64,000 nt of DNA from Cryptosporangium phraense. Its GTDB lineage: Bacteria; Actinomycetota; Actinomycetes; Mycobacteriales; Cryptosporangiaceae. Under the pieces are notes generated by a model that was given only the letters and a program-made list of their open reading frames with translations, did no database searches and was not told the DNA's origin. Location of the stretch: the NCBI RefSeq assembly GCF_006912135.1, contig NZ_VIRS01000008.1:1-64000 (forward strand). The letters are read 5' to 3'. The number at the start of each line of letters is the position of its first letter. The first letter of the stretch is position 1. Below, piece after piece: positions 33,755 through 42,016 of the stretch. Made by a program: the position numbers and the translations under genes.

Positions 33755-34615
33755 CGGCAGCCCGAGCGCGGCGAACGTGGAGACCCCGAACGTCGTGATC
33801 TCGGCGATCCGGCCGTCCACCACCCGCAGCACGTCGAGCTTGAACCCGCGGAACAGCGAATCGCCCGGCCGGCGCAGGTAACTGGCCGCGGCCGGCATCC
33901 GGTTGACCGCGGTCGGGACGAGCCTCCAGTCGCCCTCGCGCTGCGGGCCGACCGCCCGCTCGATCAACGGCGCGATCGCGTCCAGCCCGCGGAACTCGAG
34001 GTGATCCGGTGGCATCGTGATCCGGATGTCCTGCGCGGCGATCCGCACCGCGGCGCCGGGATCGTTCTCCTCGTTGGCCCGGACGAACTCGGCCAGCAAG
34101 GCCTTGTCTTCGACGGTCAGCACCGGGGCCGTCCACTCCGACCGCGCGGGCACCCGTCCGGAGAGTTGAGAACGGGCCCGCTGCAGCGCGCTGTTCGCGG
34201 CGGCGACGCTGATTCCCAGCATCGCCGCCGCGTCGGCGGCCGGCCAGCCGAGCACGTCCCGGGCCAGGAACACGGCCCGCTGACGCGGCGGCAGGACCTG
34301 CAGCGCGACGATGAACGCCAGCGCGATCGTCTCCCGGGACTCGACGACCGACTCGGGCAGCAGCTGGTCGGGGTAGGGCTGCAGCCAGTGCGGGTCGGTC
34401 GACGGCGACCGGGCGGTGCGGCGGAGCGCGTCGAGGCAGACGTTGGTCGCGATCCGGTACAGCCAGGCCCGGACCTCGGTGCTGCCCTCGACGCGCTCCC
34501 GGCCCCGCCACGCGCGCAGGAACGTCTCCTGGACCGCGTCCTCGGCGTCGTCGAACGACGCGAGCATGCGGTAGCAGTGGACGTGCAGCTCGCGGCGGTG
34601 GCCCTCTAGGTTCAT
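33728..34615 (-). CDS. ECF sigma factor with SnoaL-like C-terminal domain
   Basis: A 295-residue sigma factor of the SigG/SigJ-like type. Region 2 (~1-70) shows CYRMLASFDDAEDAVQETFL and VRAWLYRIATNVCLDALRR. Region 4 (~105-165) shows LPPRQRAVFLARDVLGWPAA and LGISVAAANSALQRARSQL. The C-terminal ~120 residues resemble a SnoaL/NTF2 fold that replaces an anti-sigma factor as a sensory element. Its ATG overlaps the VOC gene stop (ATGA at 34612-34615), so VOC and sigma are co-expressed. The 13-residue longer frame is rejected. Confidence 0.9.
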   Translation of the reverse strand: MNLEGHRRELHVHCYRMLASFDDAEDAVQETFLRAWRGRERVEGSTEVRAWLYRIATNVCLDALRRTARSPSTDPHWLQPYPDQLLPESVVESRETIALAFIVALQVLPPRQRAVFLARDVLGWPAADAAAMLGISVAAANSALQRARSQLSGRVPARSEWTAPVLTVEDKALLAEFVRANEENDPGAAVRIAAQDIRITMPPDHLEFRGLDAIAPLIERAVGPQREGDWRLVPTAVNRMPAAASYLRRPGDSLFRGFKLDVLRVVDGRIAEITTFGVSTFAALGLPSVRAEEAG

Positions 34616-35028
34616 CCTCGGGGCGTCCGGTCGGTGACCTCCTGCAGCAGCCACACGTTGCCGTCCGGGTCGTCGATCTGCAGGAACGAGCCGTAGCTGG
34701 CGCGCTCCGGGTGCAGGCCGGGCGTCTGGCCCTCGGGGCCGAAGTGGAACGGCTCCCCGACGGCCAGCCCGCGGTCGGCGAGCTCCTTCCGGGCCGCCTC
34801 CAGGTCGTCGACGACGAGGTGCAGGCCTTTCTGCGAGCCGGGCGCCATCTGGTTACGCATCAGCGTGATGGAGCAGTGCGAGCCGCTCGGGGTGAGCTGC
34901 ACGACCCGGAAGTCCGGTCCGGCGCTGTAGTCGACGTCCAGCCGGAAGCCCATCCGGTCGAGGTAGAAGGCCTTGGCGAGGTCGATGTCGGCGACCGGGA
35001 CGATGACGACTTCCAGCTTGTAATCCAC
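34612..35028 (-). CDS. VOC family protein
   Basis: A 138-residue glyoxalase-like protein (KLEVVIVPVADIDLAKAFYL, then PGSQKGLHLVVDDLEAARKE, ending FLQIDDPDGNVWLLQEV). It is first in a two-gene unit with the downstream SnoaL-type ECF sigma factor. The likely promoter lies in 35029-35122, where GTTGT-N8-ACAAC gives a short inverted repeat. Co-occurrence with the sigma factor suggests the protein belongs to the signal response; that is inference. Confidence 0.88.
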   Translation of the reverse strand: MDYKLEVVIVPVADIDLAKAFYLDRMGFRLDVDYSAGPDFRVVQLTPSGSHCSITLMRNQMAPGSQKGLHLVVDDLEAARKELADRGLAVGEPFHFGPEGQTPGLHPERASYGSFLQIDDPDGNVWLLQEVTDRTPRG

Positions 35029-35122
35029 GATGCGCTCCTAGCGGCGGCGACGTTGTCATCTTGTACAACGACGGACACCCCGGAAACTCATCGGTCGAGC
35101 GATGGATCCCGGCCGAGCGCCG

Positions 35123-35770
35123 TCACTCCGCGTCGTGGACCAGCAGGGCTACCTGGACCCGGTTGGTGAGGTCGAGTTTCGTCAGGATCCTCGTCATGTA
35201 GGCCTTGACCGTGGCCGTGCTCATCAGCAGCTCGCGGCCGATCTCGGAGTTCGTGCGGCCGCGTCCGACCAGCGTCGCCACCGACCGCTCGCCCTCGGAC
35301 AGCGACTGCAGCCGCCGCCGCGCCTCGTCCCGCCGCAGGTCGGGGGCCGGCTCGGCGGCGAACGTCATCACCCGCCGGATCACGTCCGGCGACAGCATCG
35401 GCTCCCCGCCGGCGACCCGGCGGATCGCCTCCGCGATCTCGGCCGGCGGCGTGTGCTTGAGCAGGAACCCGCTCGCCCCGGCCCGCATCGCCCGCCGGAT
35501 GTGCCGATCCGTGTCGAACGTGGTCAGCACGATCACCTCGGGTGGGTCCGGCCGTGCTCGCACCTGCTCCGTCGCCGTCAGCCCGTCGATCAACGGCATC
35601 CGAATGTCCATCAGGACGACGTCCGGACGCACGTCGTTGACGGCCGGTGGGACGTCGGCGCCGTCACCGATCGAGCCGACGACGGCGAGGTCGTCGAACT
35701 GGCCGAGCATCATCTCCAGACCGGCGCGGACCAGCGCGTCGTCGTCCACGATCAGGACCCGGACGGTCAC
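35123..35770 (-). CDS. NarL/LuxR-type response regulator
   Basis: A 215-residue response regulator. Acidic pocket residues Asp10-Asp11 precede the phospho-acceptor Asp55 in VLMDIRMPLIDG; the conserved Lys follows in FLLKHTPP. The C-terminal LuxR helix-turn-helix reads SEGERSVATLVGRGRTNSEI, then GRELLMSTATVKAYMTRILT. The GTG start overlaps the sensor kinase stop (GTGA at 35767-35770), so the pair is coupled. Targets are unknown. Confidence 0.95.
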   Translation of the reverse strand: MTVRVLIVDDDALVRAGLEMMLGQFDDLAVVGSIGDGADVPPAVNDVRPDVVLMDIRMPLIDGLTATEQVRARPDPPEVIVLTTFDTDRHIRRAMRAGASGFLLKHTPPAEIAEAIRRVAGGEPMLSPDVIRRVMTFAAEPAPDLRRDEARRRLQSLSEGERSVATLVGRGRTNSEIGRELLMSTATVKAYMTRILTKLDLTNRVQVALLVHDAE

Positions 35771-36849
35771 GACGACGGCACCCAGGCGTACAGGCGGAAG
35801 TCGCCGCCGTCGGTGCGGCCGTGCTCCAGGCGGCCACCGACCAGCTGCATGCGTTCGCCCAGGCCGACGAGGCCGCTGCCCGCGCCGGGCAACCACGACG
35901 GGCCGGTCAGCGCGTTCGTGATCTCGACGGCCAGCCCGCGGTCGCGCTCGGCCAGCACGATGCGGACCGGGGCGTCCGGCGCGTGCTTGCGGGCGTTCGT
36001 GAGCCCCTCCTGGACGACCCGGTAGACGTGCCGGCCCGCGTTCTCGGCGCTCGCCTCGTCGCGGCGGCGGTCGTCGAACGTGATCGGGGTGCCGGCCTCG
36101 CGGGACTGCTCGATCAGCGCGGGCACGTCGGCCAGCGTCGGCTGCGGACGGTCGGCGTCGCCGGGCTCGCGGAGCAGGCCGATGACCGCGCGGAGGTCCT
36201 CCAGCGCCGCGTACGCGGACTCGCGGACGACGCCGGCCGCGCGCCGCTCGTCGTCGGGCGCGGTGCGGCGCACCTCGAGCGCGCCCGCGTGGACGGCGAG
36301 CAGCGAGATCCGGTGCGCGAGCACGTCGTGCATCTCGCGGGCGATCCGCTCGCGCTCGGCGTGGCGGGCCTCCTCGACCCGGAGCCGCTGGCCCTCCTCG
36401 GCCTCCCGGGCCCGCGCCTGCCACGACTGGACGAGCAGCCGCTGCGACCGGACGAGCCGGCCGACCGCGACGAGGGCGACGTCCAGCGCGAGCACGGCGA
36501 TGATCGCGATTCCGTACTCCGGCTGCCCGTAGGCGACCGCGGTGAACGCGCCGGTGACGAGGGCCGCGTGGGTACCGGCGACCGCGAGCGTCACCGGCCA
36601 GGAGCGGTAGCGGGCGACGAGCGCGAGCGTCACCGCGGCCGGCCCCATCGACGTCGTCGAGAACACCATCAGCGGGATCAGCCCGATCGCGATCGGGACC
36701 GTCCAGCGGCGGCGGGCCACCAGCGGCCCGGCGACGGCCAGGACGCCGATCGTGACGTCGACGGCCGGGTACTCAAGGTGGGAGTCGGCGACGAAGAACA
36801 GGCCGAGCAGCGCCGACAGCCCGATCAGGCCGGCGTCGATCCGCTTCAC
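35767..36849 (-). CDS. Sensor histidine kinase, DesK/NarL type
   Basis: A 360-residue membrane kinase. About five hydrophobic segments fill residues ~8-130. The HisKA_3 dimerisation domain follows, with phospho-acceptor His174 in RIAREMHDVLAHRISLL. The ATPase domain shows YRVVQEGLTNARKHA and GSGLVGLGERMQLVGG. The signal is probably sensed in the membrane. It is coupled by a 4-base overlap to the response regulator downstream. Several similar systems usually occur in actinomycetes, so its stimulus cannot be guessed. Confidence 0.95.
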   Translation of the reverse strand: MKRIDAGLIGLSALLGLFFVADSHLEYPAVDVTIGVLAVAGPLVARRRWTVPIAIGLIPLMVFSTTSMGPAAVTLALVARYRSWPVTLAVAGTHAALVTGAFTAVAYGQPEYGIAIIAVLALDVALVAVGRLVRSQRLLVQSWQARAREAEEGQRLRVEEARHAERERIAREMHDVLAHRISLLAVHAGALEVRRTAPDDERRAAGVVRESAYAALEDLRAVIGLLREPGDADRPQPTLADVPALIEQSREAGTPITFDDRRRDEASAENAGRHVYRVVQEGLTNARKHAPDAPVRIVLAERDRGLAVEITNALTGPSWLPGAGSGLVGLGERMQLVGGRLEHGRTDGGDFRLYAWVPSS

Positions 36850-36907
36850 GGCTTTACGGTAAGGGGTGCCCGGGGGATCCGGCGACGACCTTGGTCTCGG
36901 ACCGGAC

Positions 36908-37543
36908 TTATCGGTCAGCGACCGGGCGGGCTTCCCAACGCCACTTCGTGCCCTGGTCGGGGTGGCCCGGTAGCGTGCCGCGGCCGGTCGCCCAGAGCAG
37001 CGTGACCCAGGGGTCGGTGTCGGCCGGGGCGTCCGGGAACAGCCGGTGGAGCGACCGGGCGCAGAGGTCGGCCGGTGGGCACCACGGGCGGCGGAGCCCG
37101 CGGGCCAGGTCCTCGCCGTGGACCAGCGTCTCGACGACGCCCATCGCCGCGAAGCCCTCCGGATCGGACAGTCCGTAGCCGTGGTGCGCGCGACGGTCGG
37201 GCGGGGCGTCGCGGACCGCGCCGGCCAGGAACACCCCGCACACCTCGAGCGACTGGAGTAACCCGGCGGTGCCCGCGCTGGGCTGCAGGAACAGCGAGTT
37301 CATCGGCCCGCCCTCGCGGGCCGCGTGGTAGGCGAACGGCACCAGGTCGTCGCGCGGCGGATCGGAGGCGGCGACCTGGATCGCGTAGGAGAACAGGTCG
37401 TCGATGAGGTGCTCGAGCGTCTCCCAGCAACTCCAGGCCAGGTCGCCGGCCGGAACCCGCCAGGCGTTGTCGGGCACGTCGGCGAACGCGCGCCGGAGCA
37501 GGTTGACGCCGGCGGTCACGTCGTCACCGGTGACGGGTTCCAT
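36908..37543 (-). CDS. DinB/MDMPI-fold protein
   Basis: A 211-residue protein of the mycothiol-dependent maleylpyruvate isomerase N-terminal type. It shows WSCWETLEHLIDDLFSYAIQ with the first metal histidine and GVVETLVHGEDLARGLRRPW with the second. The reaction is unknown. The ATG at 37543 is chosen over 37570 because the extra residues are Arg-rich. It is divergent from the SRPBCC gene at 37579, so the 35-base gap must contain both 5' signals. Confidence 0.82.
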   Translation of the reverse strand: MEPVTGDDVTAGVNLLRRAFADVPDNAWRVPAGDLAWSCWETLEHLIDDLFSYAIQVAASDPPRDDLVPFAYHAAREGGPMNSLFLQPSAGTAGLLQSLEVCGVFLAGAVRDAPPDRRAHHGYGLSDPEGFAAMGVVETLVHGEDLARGLRRPWCPPADLCARSLHRLFPDAPADTDPWVTLLWATGRGTLPGHPDQGTKWRWEARPVADR

Positions 37544-37578
37544 GGCAGAAACACTACGGGCACGGGACACTCCTTTTC

Positions 37579-37977
37579 GTGCTGATCTACTCCACGGTCA
37601 TCGCCGCCTCGCCCGGACGCGTCTGGAACGCGTTGATCGATCCGGCGCGCACCGCGCACTACTGGGGGCACCACAACGTCTCGACCTGGACGCCGGGGGA
37701 GCCCTGGGAGCACCGCCGGGTCAGCGACGGCGGCCTCGACGTGGTGGGGGAGGTGCTCGAGTTCGATCCGCCCCGGCGGCTCGCGCACACCTGGGCGCGG
37801 CCGGAGCGGGAGGGGGAGTCGCGGGTCACGTTCGACGTCGAACCGGTGCCGGGCGGGGTGCGGCTGACCGTGACCCACGACGGGGTGCCGGACGATCAGG
37901 TGGCGGTCGTGGCGATCGGGTGGCCGTTCGTGCTGTCGAGCCTCGTGTCGTACGTGGAGACGGGACGGGCGGCCTGA
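37579..37977 (+). CDS. SRPBCC (AHSA1-like) protein
   Basis: A 132-residue START-like helix-grip protein. The family pattern is clear: YSTVIAASPGRVWNALIDPA, then GEVLEFDPPRRLAHTW, TFDVEPVPGGVRLTVTHDG and a C-terminal WPFVLSSLVSYVETG helix. It probably binds a hydrophobic ligand; the AHSA1 group often sits near regulators but none is adjacent here. Translation starts at GTG. It stands alone between the divergent MDMPI-like gene and the convergent GntR gene. Confidence 0.85.
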   Translation: MLIYSTVIAASPGRVWNALIDPARTAHYWGHHNVSTWTPGEPWEHRRVSDGGLDVVGEVLEFDPPRRLAHTWARPEREGESRVTFDVEPVPGGVRLTVTHDGVPDDQVAVVAIGWPFVLSSLVSYVETGRAA

Positions 37978-38005
37978 CGCAGTTGGTTGACGCGAATTGC
38001 GCCAG

Positions 38006-38653
38006 CTATTCGATGCCGATTTGCGCGAGGGCCTTGAGGGAGTCACGCCGATCGGCCTCGACGCGCGCATAGGAGACGGCTTCGGCGAGCCGCTCGTCAC
38101 CGGACGAGATCGCGCGATAGAGCTGCCGGTGGCCGAGTACCGGATCGGAGCCGTCCAACTCCGAGGTCAAGTAGTACAGCCATGTCATGCGCCCGGAAAG
38201 CGGGCGCATCAGCGTTGCCATCAACGCGTTCCCGGTCAGTTCCACGATCGCATCACTAAATCCGGAACGGGCTATCGCAATGCGATATCGGTCGCCGCGC
38301 GGGACGCTCTCCTCCGACTCTTTCAGTGCGCGAGCCAGCGGCTCGACCGATGCGCCGGACGCCACTCGGCGGGCCGCGTGGACGGTTGCGCCGACTTCGA
38401 GAACCGAACGTAGGTCGAATAGGTCCTTAGTGGCGCTAATCGACCAGCTCGCGACGATGGCGCCGCGCCGGGGCAGCGTCTCGACGAATCCGTCCCGCTC
38501 CAACAGGGGCACTGCCTCGCGTAACGGCACGCGGGAAACGTCGAGTTTCTCCGCGAGCCGTTGTTCGGCCAGTCGCGACCCTTGTGGGTACTCGCCCCGG
38601 ATGATGCCCTCGCGCAGGGTCGCGTAGATCTGCTGCGAGAGGGATTCGGGCAT
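38006..38653 (-). CDS. GntR family regulator (FCD/FadR type)
   Basis: A 215-residue regulator. The N-terminal winged helix is ATLREGIIRGEYPQGSRLAE, then QRLAEKLDVSRVPLREAVPL. The C-terminal ~130 residues form the helical FCD ligand domain with metal-ligand histidines (GATVHAARR and VLGHRQLYRA). It probably senses an organic acid. Base composition is visibly less GC-rich than the neighbours, with AT-rich upstream sequence at 38655-38770, suggesting acquisition. It is divergent from the membrane protein at 38827; two sets of inverted half-sites lie between (38712-38740 and 38763-38810). Confidence 0.9.
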   Translation of the reverse strand: MPESLSQQIYATLREGIIRGEYPQGSRLAEQRLAEKLDVSRVPLREAVPLLERDGFVETLPRRGAIVASWSISATKDLFDLRSVLEVGATVHAARRVASGASVEPLARALKESEESVPRGDRYRIAIARSGFSDAIVELTGNALMATLMRPLSGRMTWLYYLTSELDGSDPVLGHRQLYRAISSGDERLAEAVSYARVEADRRDSLKALAQIGIE

Positions 38654-38711
38654 GGACCTATTATCGCGGATTTATTTTTGACCGGCGCTCTATGGCCCGG
38701 AGAATTTTCAT

Positions 38712-38740
38712 ACCTCAGGGTTAGAGGTTTGCGATACCTC
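38712..38740. promoter_or_regulatory. Triple half-site ACCTC/GAGGT/ACCTC
   Basis: ACCTC (38712), GAGGT (38724) and ACCTC (38736) alternate in orientation with two 7-base spacers. Either adjacent pair forms an inverted repeat. It sits between GntR and its divergent neighbour, a good place for GntR operators, and could also fold as competing RNA hairpins. Confidence 0.5.
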
Positions 38741-38762
38741 GGCGGGACGCTGTTTCTATGGA

Positions 38763-38810
38763 ATTGCCGCACGCTCGGTAGCGTGCGGGATTACCGCACG
38801 CTTCGGCAAT
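38763..38810. promoter_or_regulatory. Nested inverted repeats before membrane-protein gene
   Basis: CCGCACGCT (38767), AGCGTGCGG (38780) and CCGCACGCT (38794) allow two mutually exclusive 9-bp hairpins with 4- and 5-base loops. ATTGCCG/CGGCAAT close the whole block. It ends 16 bases before the ATG at 38827, suggesting a multi-half-site operator or a switchable 5' leader. Confidence 0.6.
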
Positions 38811-38826
38811 CAACGAGGGGTGCGAG

Positions 38827-39336
38827 ATGGTGGAGCGAGTATTGACGAAGGACGTTCGGCCGTCGGCGGTGGTGCCCGGGCCGCCCCGGGCGGTACGGGC
38901 AGCGGCGCTGTGGTGGGTGACCGCGGTCGGGGCCGGAGTGGTGGAGACGATCGGGACCGTGGCGGTGCTCGCGTCGCACGGTGAGTCGACGGAAGTGCTC
39001 GGGGTCGGGCTCGGCGTCCGCGCGGTGATCTACGCGCTGGTGCTGCTGGTGGTTTCTCGTCTCTGGCGTGGGCATCCGTGGGCGCGGTGGGTGCTCGCGG
39101 TCGGCCTCGGGGTGTTCGGGACGCTGTCGCTGGTGGCCGAGCCGATCGGCTGGCTGCTGGCCGGGCACTCGCTGGGTGCCCTGCTCGCGTCGACGGATCT
39201 GGAGCTGGCGCTGGTGATCGCGATCCGGGCGGTGCACGTGGCGGCCGTGATGGCGGCGTGCGTATGCATGTTCCGGCCGGCGTCGAACGCGTACCTACGG
39301 CGTGCAGTCGGGCAGCGCGGCTCTGGCGTCGGCTAG
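38827..39336 (+). CDS. Four-helix membrane protein
   Basis: A 169-residue protein of unknown function. About four hydrophobic segments are visible (WWVTAVGAGVVETIGTVAVL, VIYALVLLVVSRLW, WVLAVGLGVFGTLSLV, then VHVAAVMAACVCMF). A GAGGGG-type ribosome site precedes the ATG. The nested repeats at 38763-38810 immediately upstream point to tight regulation, probably by the divergent GntR protein. The last 42 bases overlap the convergent LysR gene. Confidence 0.8.
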   Translation: MVERVLTKDVRPSAVVPGPPRAVRAAALWWVTAVGAGVVETIGTVAVLASHGESTEVLGVGLGVRAVIYALVLLVVSRLWRGHPWARWVLAVGLGVFGTLSLVAEPIGWLLAGHSLGALLASTDLELALVIAIRAVHVAAVMAACVCMFRPASNAYLRRAVGQRGSGVG

Positions 39337-40170
39337 GAACGTGCGGGCGGCCGGGTTGGTCTGGCCGGTCTCGCGCCAGGCCAGCGCCAGCTGGCCGCGG
39401 ATCTCCGGGGTGAGCGGAACGGTCCGGACGCCGGGTGCCCGGACGGAGGCGGGCAGGATCGCGCACCCCAGGTCGCGCGCGGCGAGGTCGGCGAGCAGGA
39501 ACGGGTCGCTGGCCTCGAACGCGATCTGCGGGGTGAACCCGGCGGCCCGGCAGGCGTCCTCGAGGCGGGCCCGGATGCCGGTGCCTCGCGGCAGGCTGAT
39601 CAGCGGCCGGTGCTCGAGCTCGGCGATCGACAGCTCGGCCGGGCCTTTCTGACCGGCTGCCACCGCCCCGACGACCGGCTCGTCGGTGACGATCTGGGTT
39701 GCGAGCCCCGCGGGCGGCACCGACGGGAGCCCGATGATCGCCGCGTCGAGGGTGCCCGCGTGCAGCCGGGCGACCAGGTCGTCGGAGTCCGCCTCGGTGA
39801 GCGTGACCTCCACGGCCGGGTGCTTGCGGTGGAAGTCGGCGAGGATCTCGGGGAGCCCGAGCGGCCCGCACGAGGTGATCATGCCGACCGAGACCCGGCC
39901 CCGGAGCAGCCCGGTCAGCTCGTCCACCGCGTGCCGGGCCGCCTCGGTGGCGGCGAGCGCGGCACGGGCGTAGGGCAGCACGGCTTCGCCCACCTCGGTG
40001 AGGCGCACCGTGCGTCCGGACCGGTCGAAGAGGGGCTGGCCGAGCTCGCGTTCGAGCTGACGGATCTGGGCGCTGACCCCGGGCTGGGCGACCCGGACCG
40101 CGGTGGCCGCGCGGGTGAAACTGCCGGTCTCGGCGACCGCGAGGAAGTACGCCAGCTGACGGAGCTCCAT
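39295..40170 (-). CDS. LysR family transcriptional regulator
   Basis: A 291-residue LysR regulator. The helix-turn-helix is ELRQLAYFLAVAETGSFTRA, then QPGVSAQIRQLERELG. The effector domain runs from ~90 to the end. It is divergent from the NTF2-like gene at 40241, with AGCAG-N6-CTGCT between them at 40188-40203, a plausible LysR site. Control of the NTF2-like gene is inferred from the divergent layout. It overlaps the convergent membrane-protein gene by 42 bases. Confidence 0.93.
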   Translation of the reverse strand: MELRQLAYFLAVAETGSFTRAATAVRVAQPGVSAQIRQLERELGQPLFDRSGRTVRLTEVGEAVLPYARAALAATEAARHAVDELTGLLRGRVSVGMITSCGPLGLPEILADFHRKHPAVEVTLTEADSDDLVARLHAGTLDAAIIGLPSVPPAGLATQIVTDEPVVGAVAAGQKGPAELSIAELEHRPLISLPRGTGIRARLEDACRAAGFTPQIAFEASDPFLLADLAARDLGCAILPASVRAPGVRTVPLTPEIRGQLALAWRETGQTNPAARTFLADARAALPDCTP

Positions 40171-40187
40171 AACCGTTGATTCTAGGA

Positions 40188-40203
40188 AGCAGAACGAACT
40201 GCT
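40188..40203. promoter_or_regulatory. Possible LysR-type operator
   Basis: AGCAG-N6-CTGCT lies in the gap between LysR and the NTF2-like gene; CTAG palindromes flank it at 40182-40185 and 40213-40216. Binding is not shown. Confidence 0.4.
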
Positions 40204-40240
40204 CTTTGACGTCTAGCTGGGGCCCGGGGAGGGTGGAGCC

Positions 40241-40579
40241 ATGACTGCACAGACACCCGAAGACCTGGCCCGGCTGTTCGTCGAACGGGCCAACGCGAAC
40301 GACGCGGCGGGCATCGCGGAGCTGTACGAGCCGGACGCCGTGCTCGGGTTCCCGCCCGGACGGACCACGGTCGGGAGGGACGCGATCCGCGCGCTGTTCG
40401 AGAACGTCGTGGCCCAGATGCCGGAGATGTCGGTCGAGGAAGCCGTACCGACGCTGTACTTCGACGACCTGGCGCTCACCGCCACCCGGCCCGCCGACGG
40501 AACCGGCGGCCGGGCCCAGGTGGCCCGTCGCCAGCCCGACGGCACCTGGCTCCGCATCCTGGACCGGCCCGAGGCCTAA
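40241..40579 (+). CDS. NTF2-like (SnoaL/YybH-type) protein
   Basis: A 112-residue protein with the cone-shaped NTF2 fold: PEDLARLFVERANANDAAGI, then AELYEPDAVLGFPPGRTTVG, ending RRQPDGTWLRILDRPEA. Members are isomerases, hydrolases or binding proteins; the function here is unknown. A GGGGAGGG ribosome site precedes the ATG. It is probably controlled by the divergent LysR. It overlaps the convergent DUF1772 gene by 4 bases. Confidence 0.85.
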   Translation: MTAQTPEDLARLFVERANANDAAGIAELYEPDAVLGFPPGRTTVGRDAIRALFENVVAQMPEMSVEEAVPTLYFDDLALTATRPADGTGGRAQVARRQPDGTWLRILDRPEA

Positions 40580-41073
40580 GCCGGTGCCTCGGTGCGCCGG
40601 ACGATCGCGGAGGCGAGCGTCACGAACGACGCGGTCGAGAGAACCGCGCGCAGGACGTTCCACCGGACCCAGCTGGTCTCGAACCGGGCCCGGACCGCGG
40701 CCAGGTCGGCGATCCGGTCGGGCGCCCCGGCCGCGTTCAGCTGGTCGTTGAGCGGCACGTTGACCGCGAACGTCACGACGAGCACGGCGACGTACAGCGC
40801 GACCGCCACCGCGATCCAGTACGCGGTCGTGGTCGCGCCCGCGCGCCACTGGACGACCGCGGCGAGGACGGTCAGCAGCAGCGCCCCGCCGAAGCCGAAC
40901 GCGAACCACCCGTTCAGGATCGCGACGTTGATGCGCTGCATGGCGTCCACGAAGGTCTTGTCGTCGGTCTGGCGCAGGCCGGGCATGACCGCACAGGCGA
41001 ACGCGTAGAACAGTCCGGCCGCGAGGCCGGATGCGGCGGTTGCCGCTATCAGCGAGATGTTCCGGAACAGCAT
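40576..41073 (-). CDS. DUF1772 (anthrone oxygenase-like) membrane protein
   Basis: A 165-residue membrane protein of the DUF1772 family, related to anthrone oxygenases of polyketide pathways. Four hydrophobic segments are visible, with FYAFACAVMPGL in the first and AVNVPLNDQLNAAG in the third loop; the latter carries the conserved NVPxN pattern. Whether it oxygenates anything here is unknown. It is convergent with the NTF2-like gene and divergent from the isocitrate-lyase-family gene at 41177. Confidence 0.85.
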   Translation of the reverse strand: MLFRNISLIAATAASGLAAGLFYAFACAVMPGLRQTDDKTFVDAMQRINVAILNGWFAFGFGGALLLTVLAAVVQWRAGATTTAYWIAVAVALYVAVLVVTFAVNVPLNDQLNAAGAPDRIADLAAVRARFETSWVRWNVLRAVLSTASFVTLASAIVRRTEAPA

Positions 41074-41176
41074 GGCGGGCCTCCTGGATTCGGGTGACTC
41101 CAGGAGACCGTCCGGTGGTCGGCCGCGACCATCGTCAGGAGCCTCAGCCCCATGCGCAGCCGTCTATCTTCGCTCC

Positions 41177-42016
41177 ATGAGCGACTCCCAGGCTGCGAAG
41201 GCGCAGCGCTTCCTCGACCTGCACTCCGGCGATCGGCCGCTCCTGCTTCCGAACCCCTGGGACGCGGGCTCCGCGGTTTTGCTCGCCTCCCTCGGCTTCA
41301 CCGCGCTCGCCACGACGAGCAGCGGCTTCGCCGCCACGCTGGGCCGGCTCGACGGCCAGATCTCCCGCGAGGAGGCCCTCGCCCACGCCGCCGCCGTCGC
41401 CGCGGCGACCGACGTGCCGGTCTCGGCCGACCTCGAGAACGGCTTCGCGGACGCTCCCGGAGCGGTGGCCGACGTGGTCAGTGCGGCGATCGGCGCCGGA
41501 CTGGCCGGTTGCTCCATCGAGGACGCCACCGGTCGCGACGACGATCCGATCTACGATCTCGGGCTGGCGACGGAGCGGATCGCGGCTGCCGCCGAGGCCG
41601 CGGGGTCACGGTTGGTGCTCACCGCGCGAGCCGAGAACTATTTGTACGGTCGGGCGGAGCTGGGCGACACGATCGCGCGCCTGCAGGCGTTCGCGGAGGC
41701 CGGTGCGCACGTGCTCTATGCCCCTGGGCTGACCAGTGCCGAGGAGATTCGGGCGGTCGTCACGTCGGTGGACCGGCCGGTGAACGTGCTGGCGGTGGCG
41801 GGTGCGCCGTCGGTTTCGGAGCTCGCGGAGCTGGGCGTGGCGCGGGTGTCGGTGGGCGGAAGCTTTGCTTTTGCGGCGATCGGGGCGTTGGTGCAGGCGG
41901 CGACGGAGTTCCGGGACGCCGGGACGTACGGGTATCGCGCGCTGTCGGCCCGGGGCGCGGCAGCCGCCGATTCCGCCTTCGCGGAGGGGAGCTCGTCTGG
42001 CTCGATGCGTCGTTGA
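41177..42016 (+). CDS. Isocitrate lyase/PEP mutase family enzyme
   Basis: A 279-residue enzyme with the ICL/PEPM (beta/alpha)8 fold. LLLPNPWDAGSAVLLASLGF, then TTSSGFAATLGRLDG and VPVSADLENGFAD (metal-binding Asp and Glu) are clear, followed by IEDATG and LVLTARAENYLYG. Such proteins cleave or form C-C or C-P bonds next to a carboxylate (methylisocitrate lyase, oxaloacetate hydrolase or carboxyphosphonoenolpyruvate type). The exact reaction is unknown. The ATG at 41177 is used; the 40-residue longer frame would reach back across the divergent DUF1772 start. Confidence 0.9.
   Translation: MSDSQAAKAQRFLDLHSGDRPLLLPNPWDAGSAVLLASLGFTALATTSSGFAATLGRLDGQISREEALAHAAAVAAATDVPVSADLENGFADAPGAVADVVSAAIGAGLAGCSIEDATGRDDDPIYDLGLATERIAAAAEAAGSRLVLTARAENYLYGRAELGDTIARLQAFAEAGAHVLYAPGLTSAEEIRAVVTSVDRPVNVLAVAGAPSVSELAELGVARVSVGGSFAFAAIGALVQAATEFRDAGTYGYRALSARGAAAADSAFAEGSSSGSMRR

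Noticed and set aside
35040-35075. Second possible ECF42-type promoter before the VOC/SnoaL sigma unit
   Set aside because: TGTCCG to CGTC spacing is 19 rather than 17 and the flanks differ; another sigma type is more likely.
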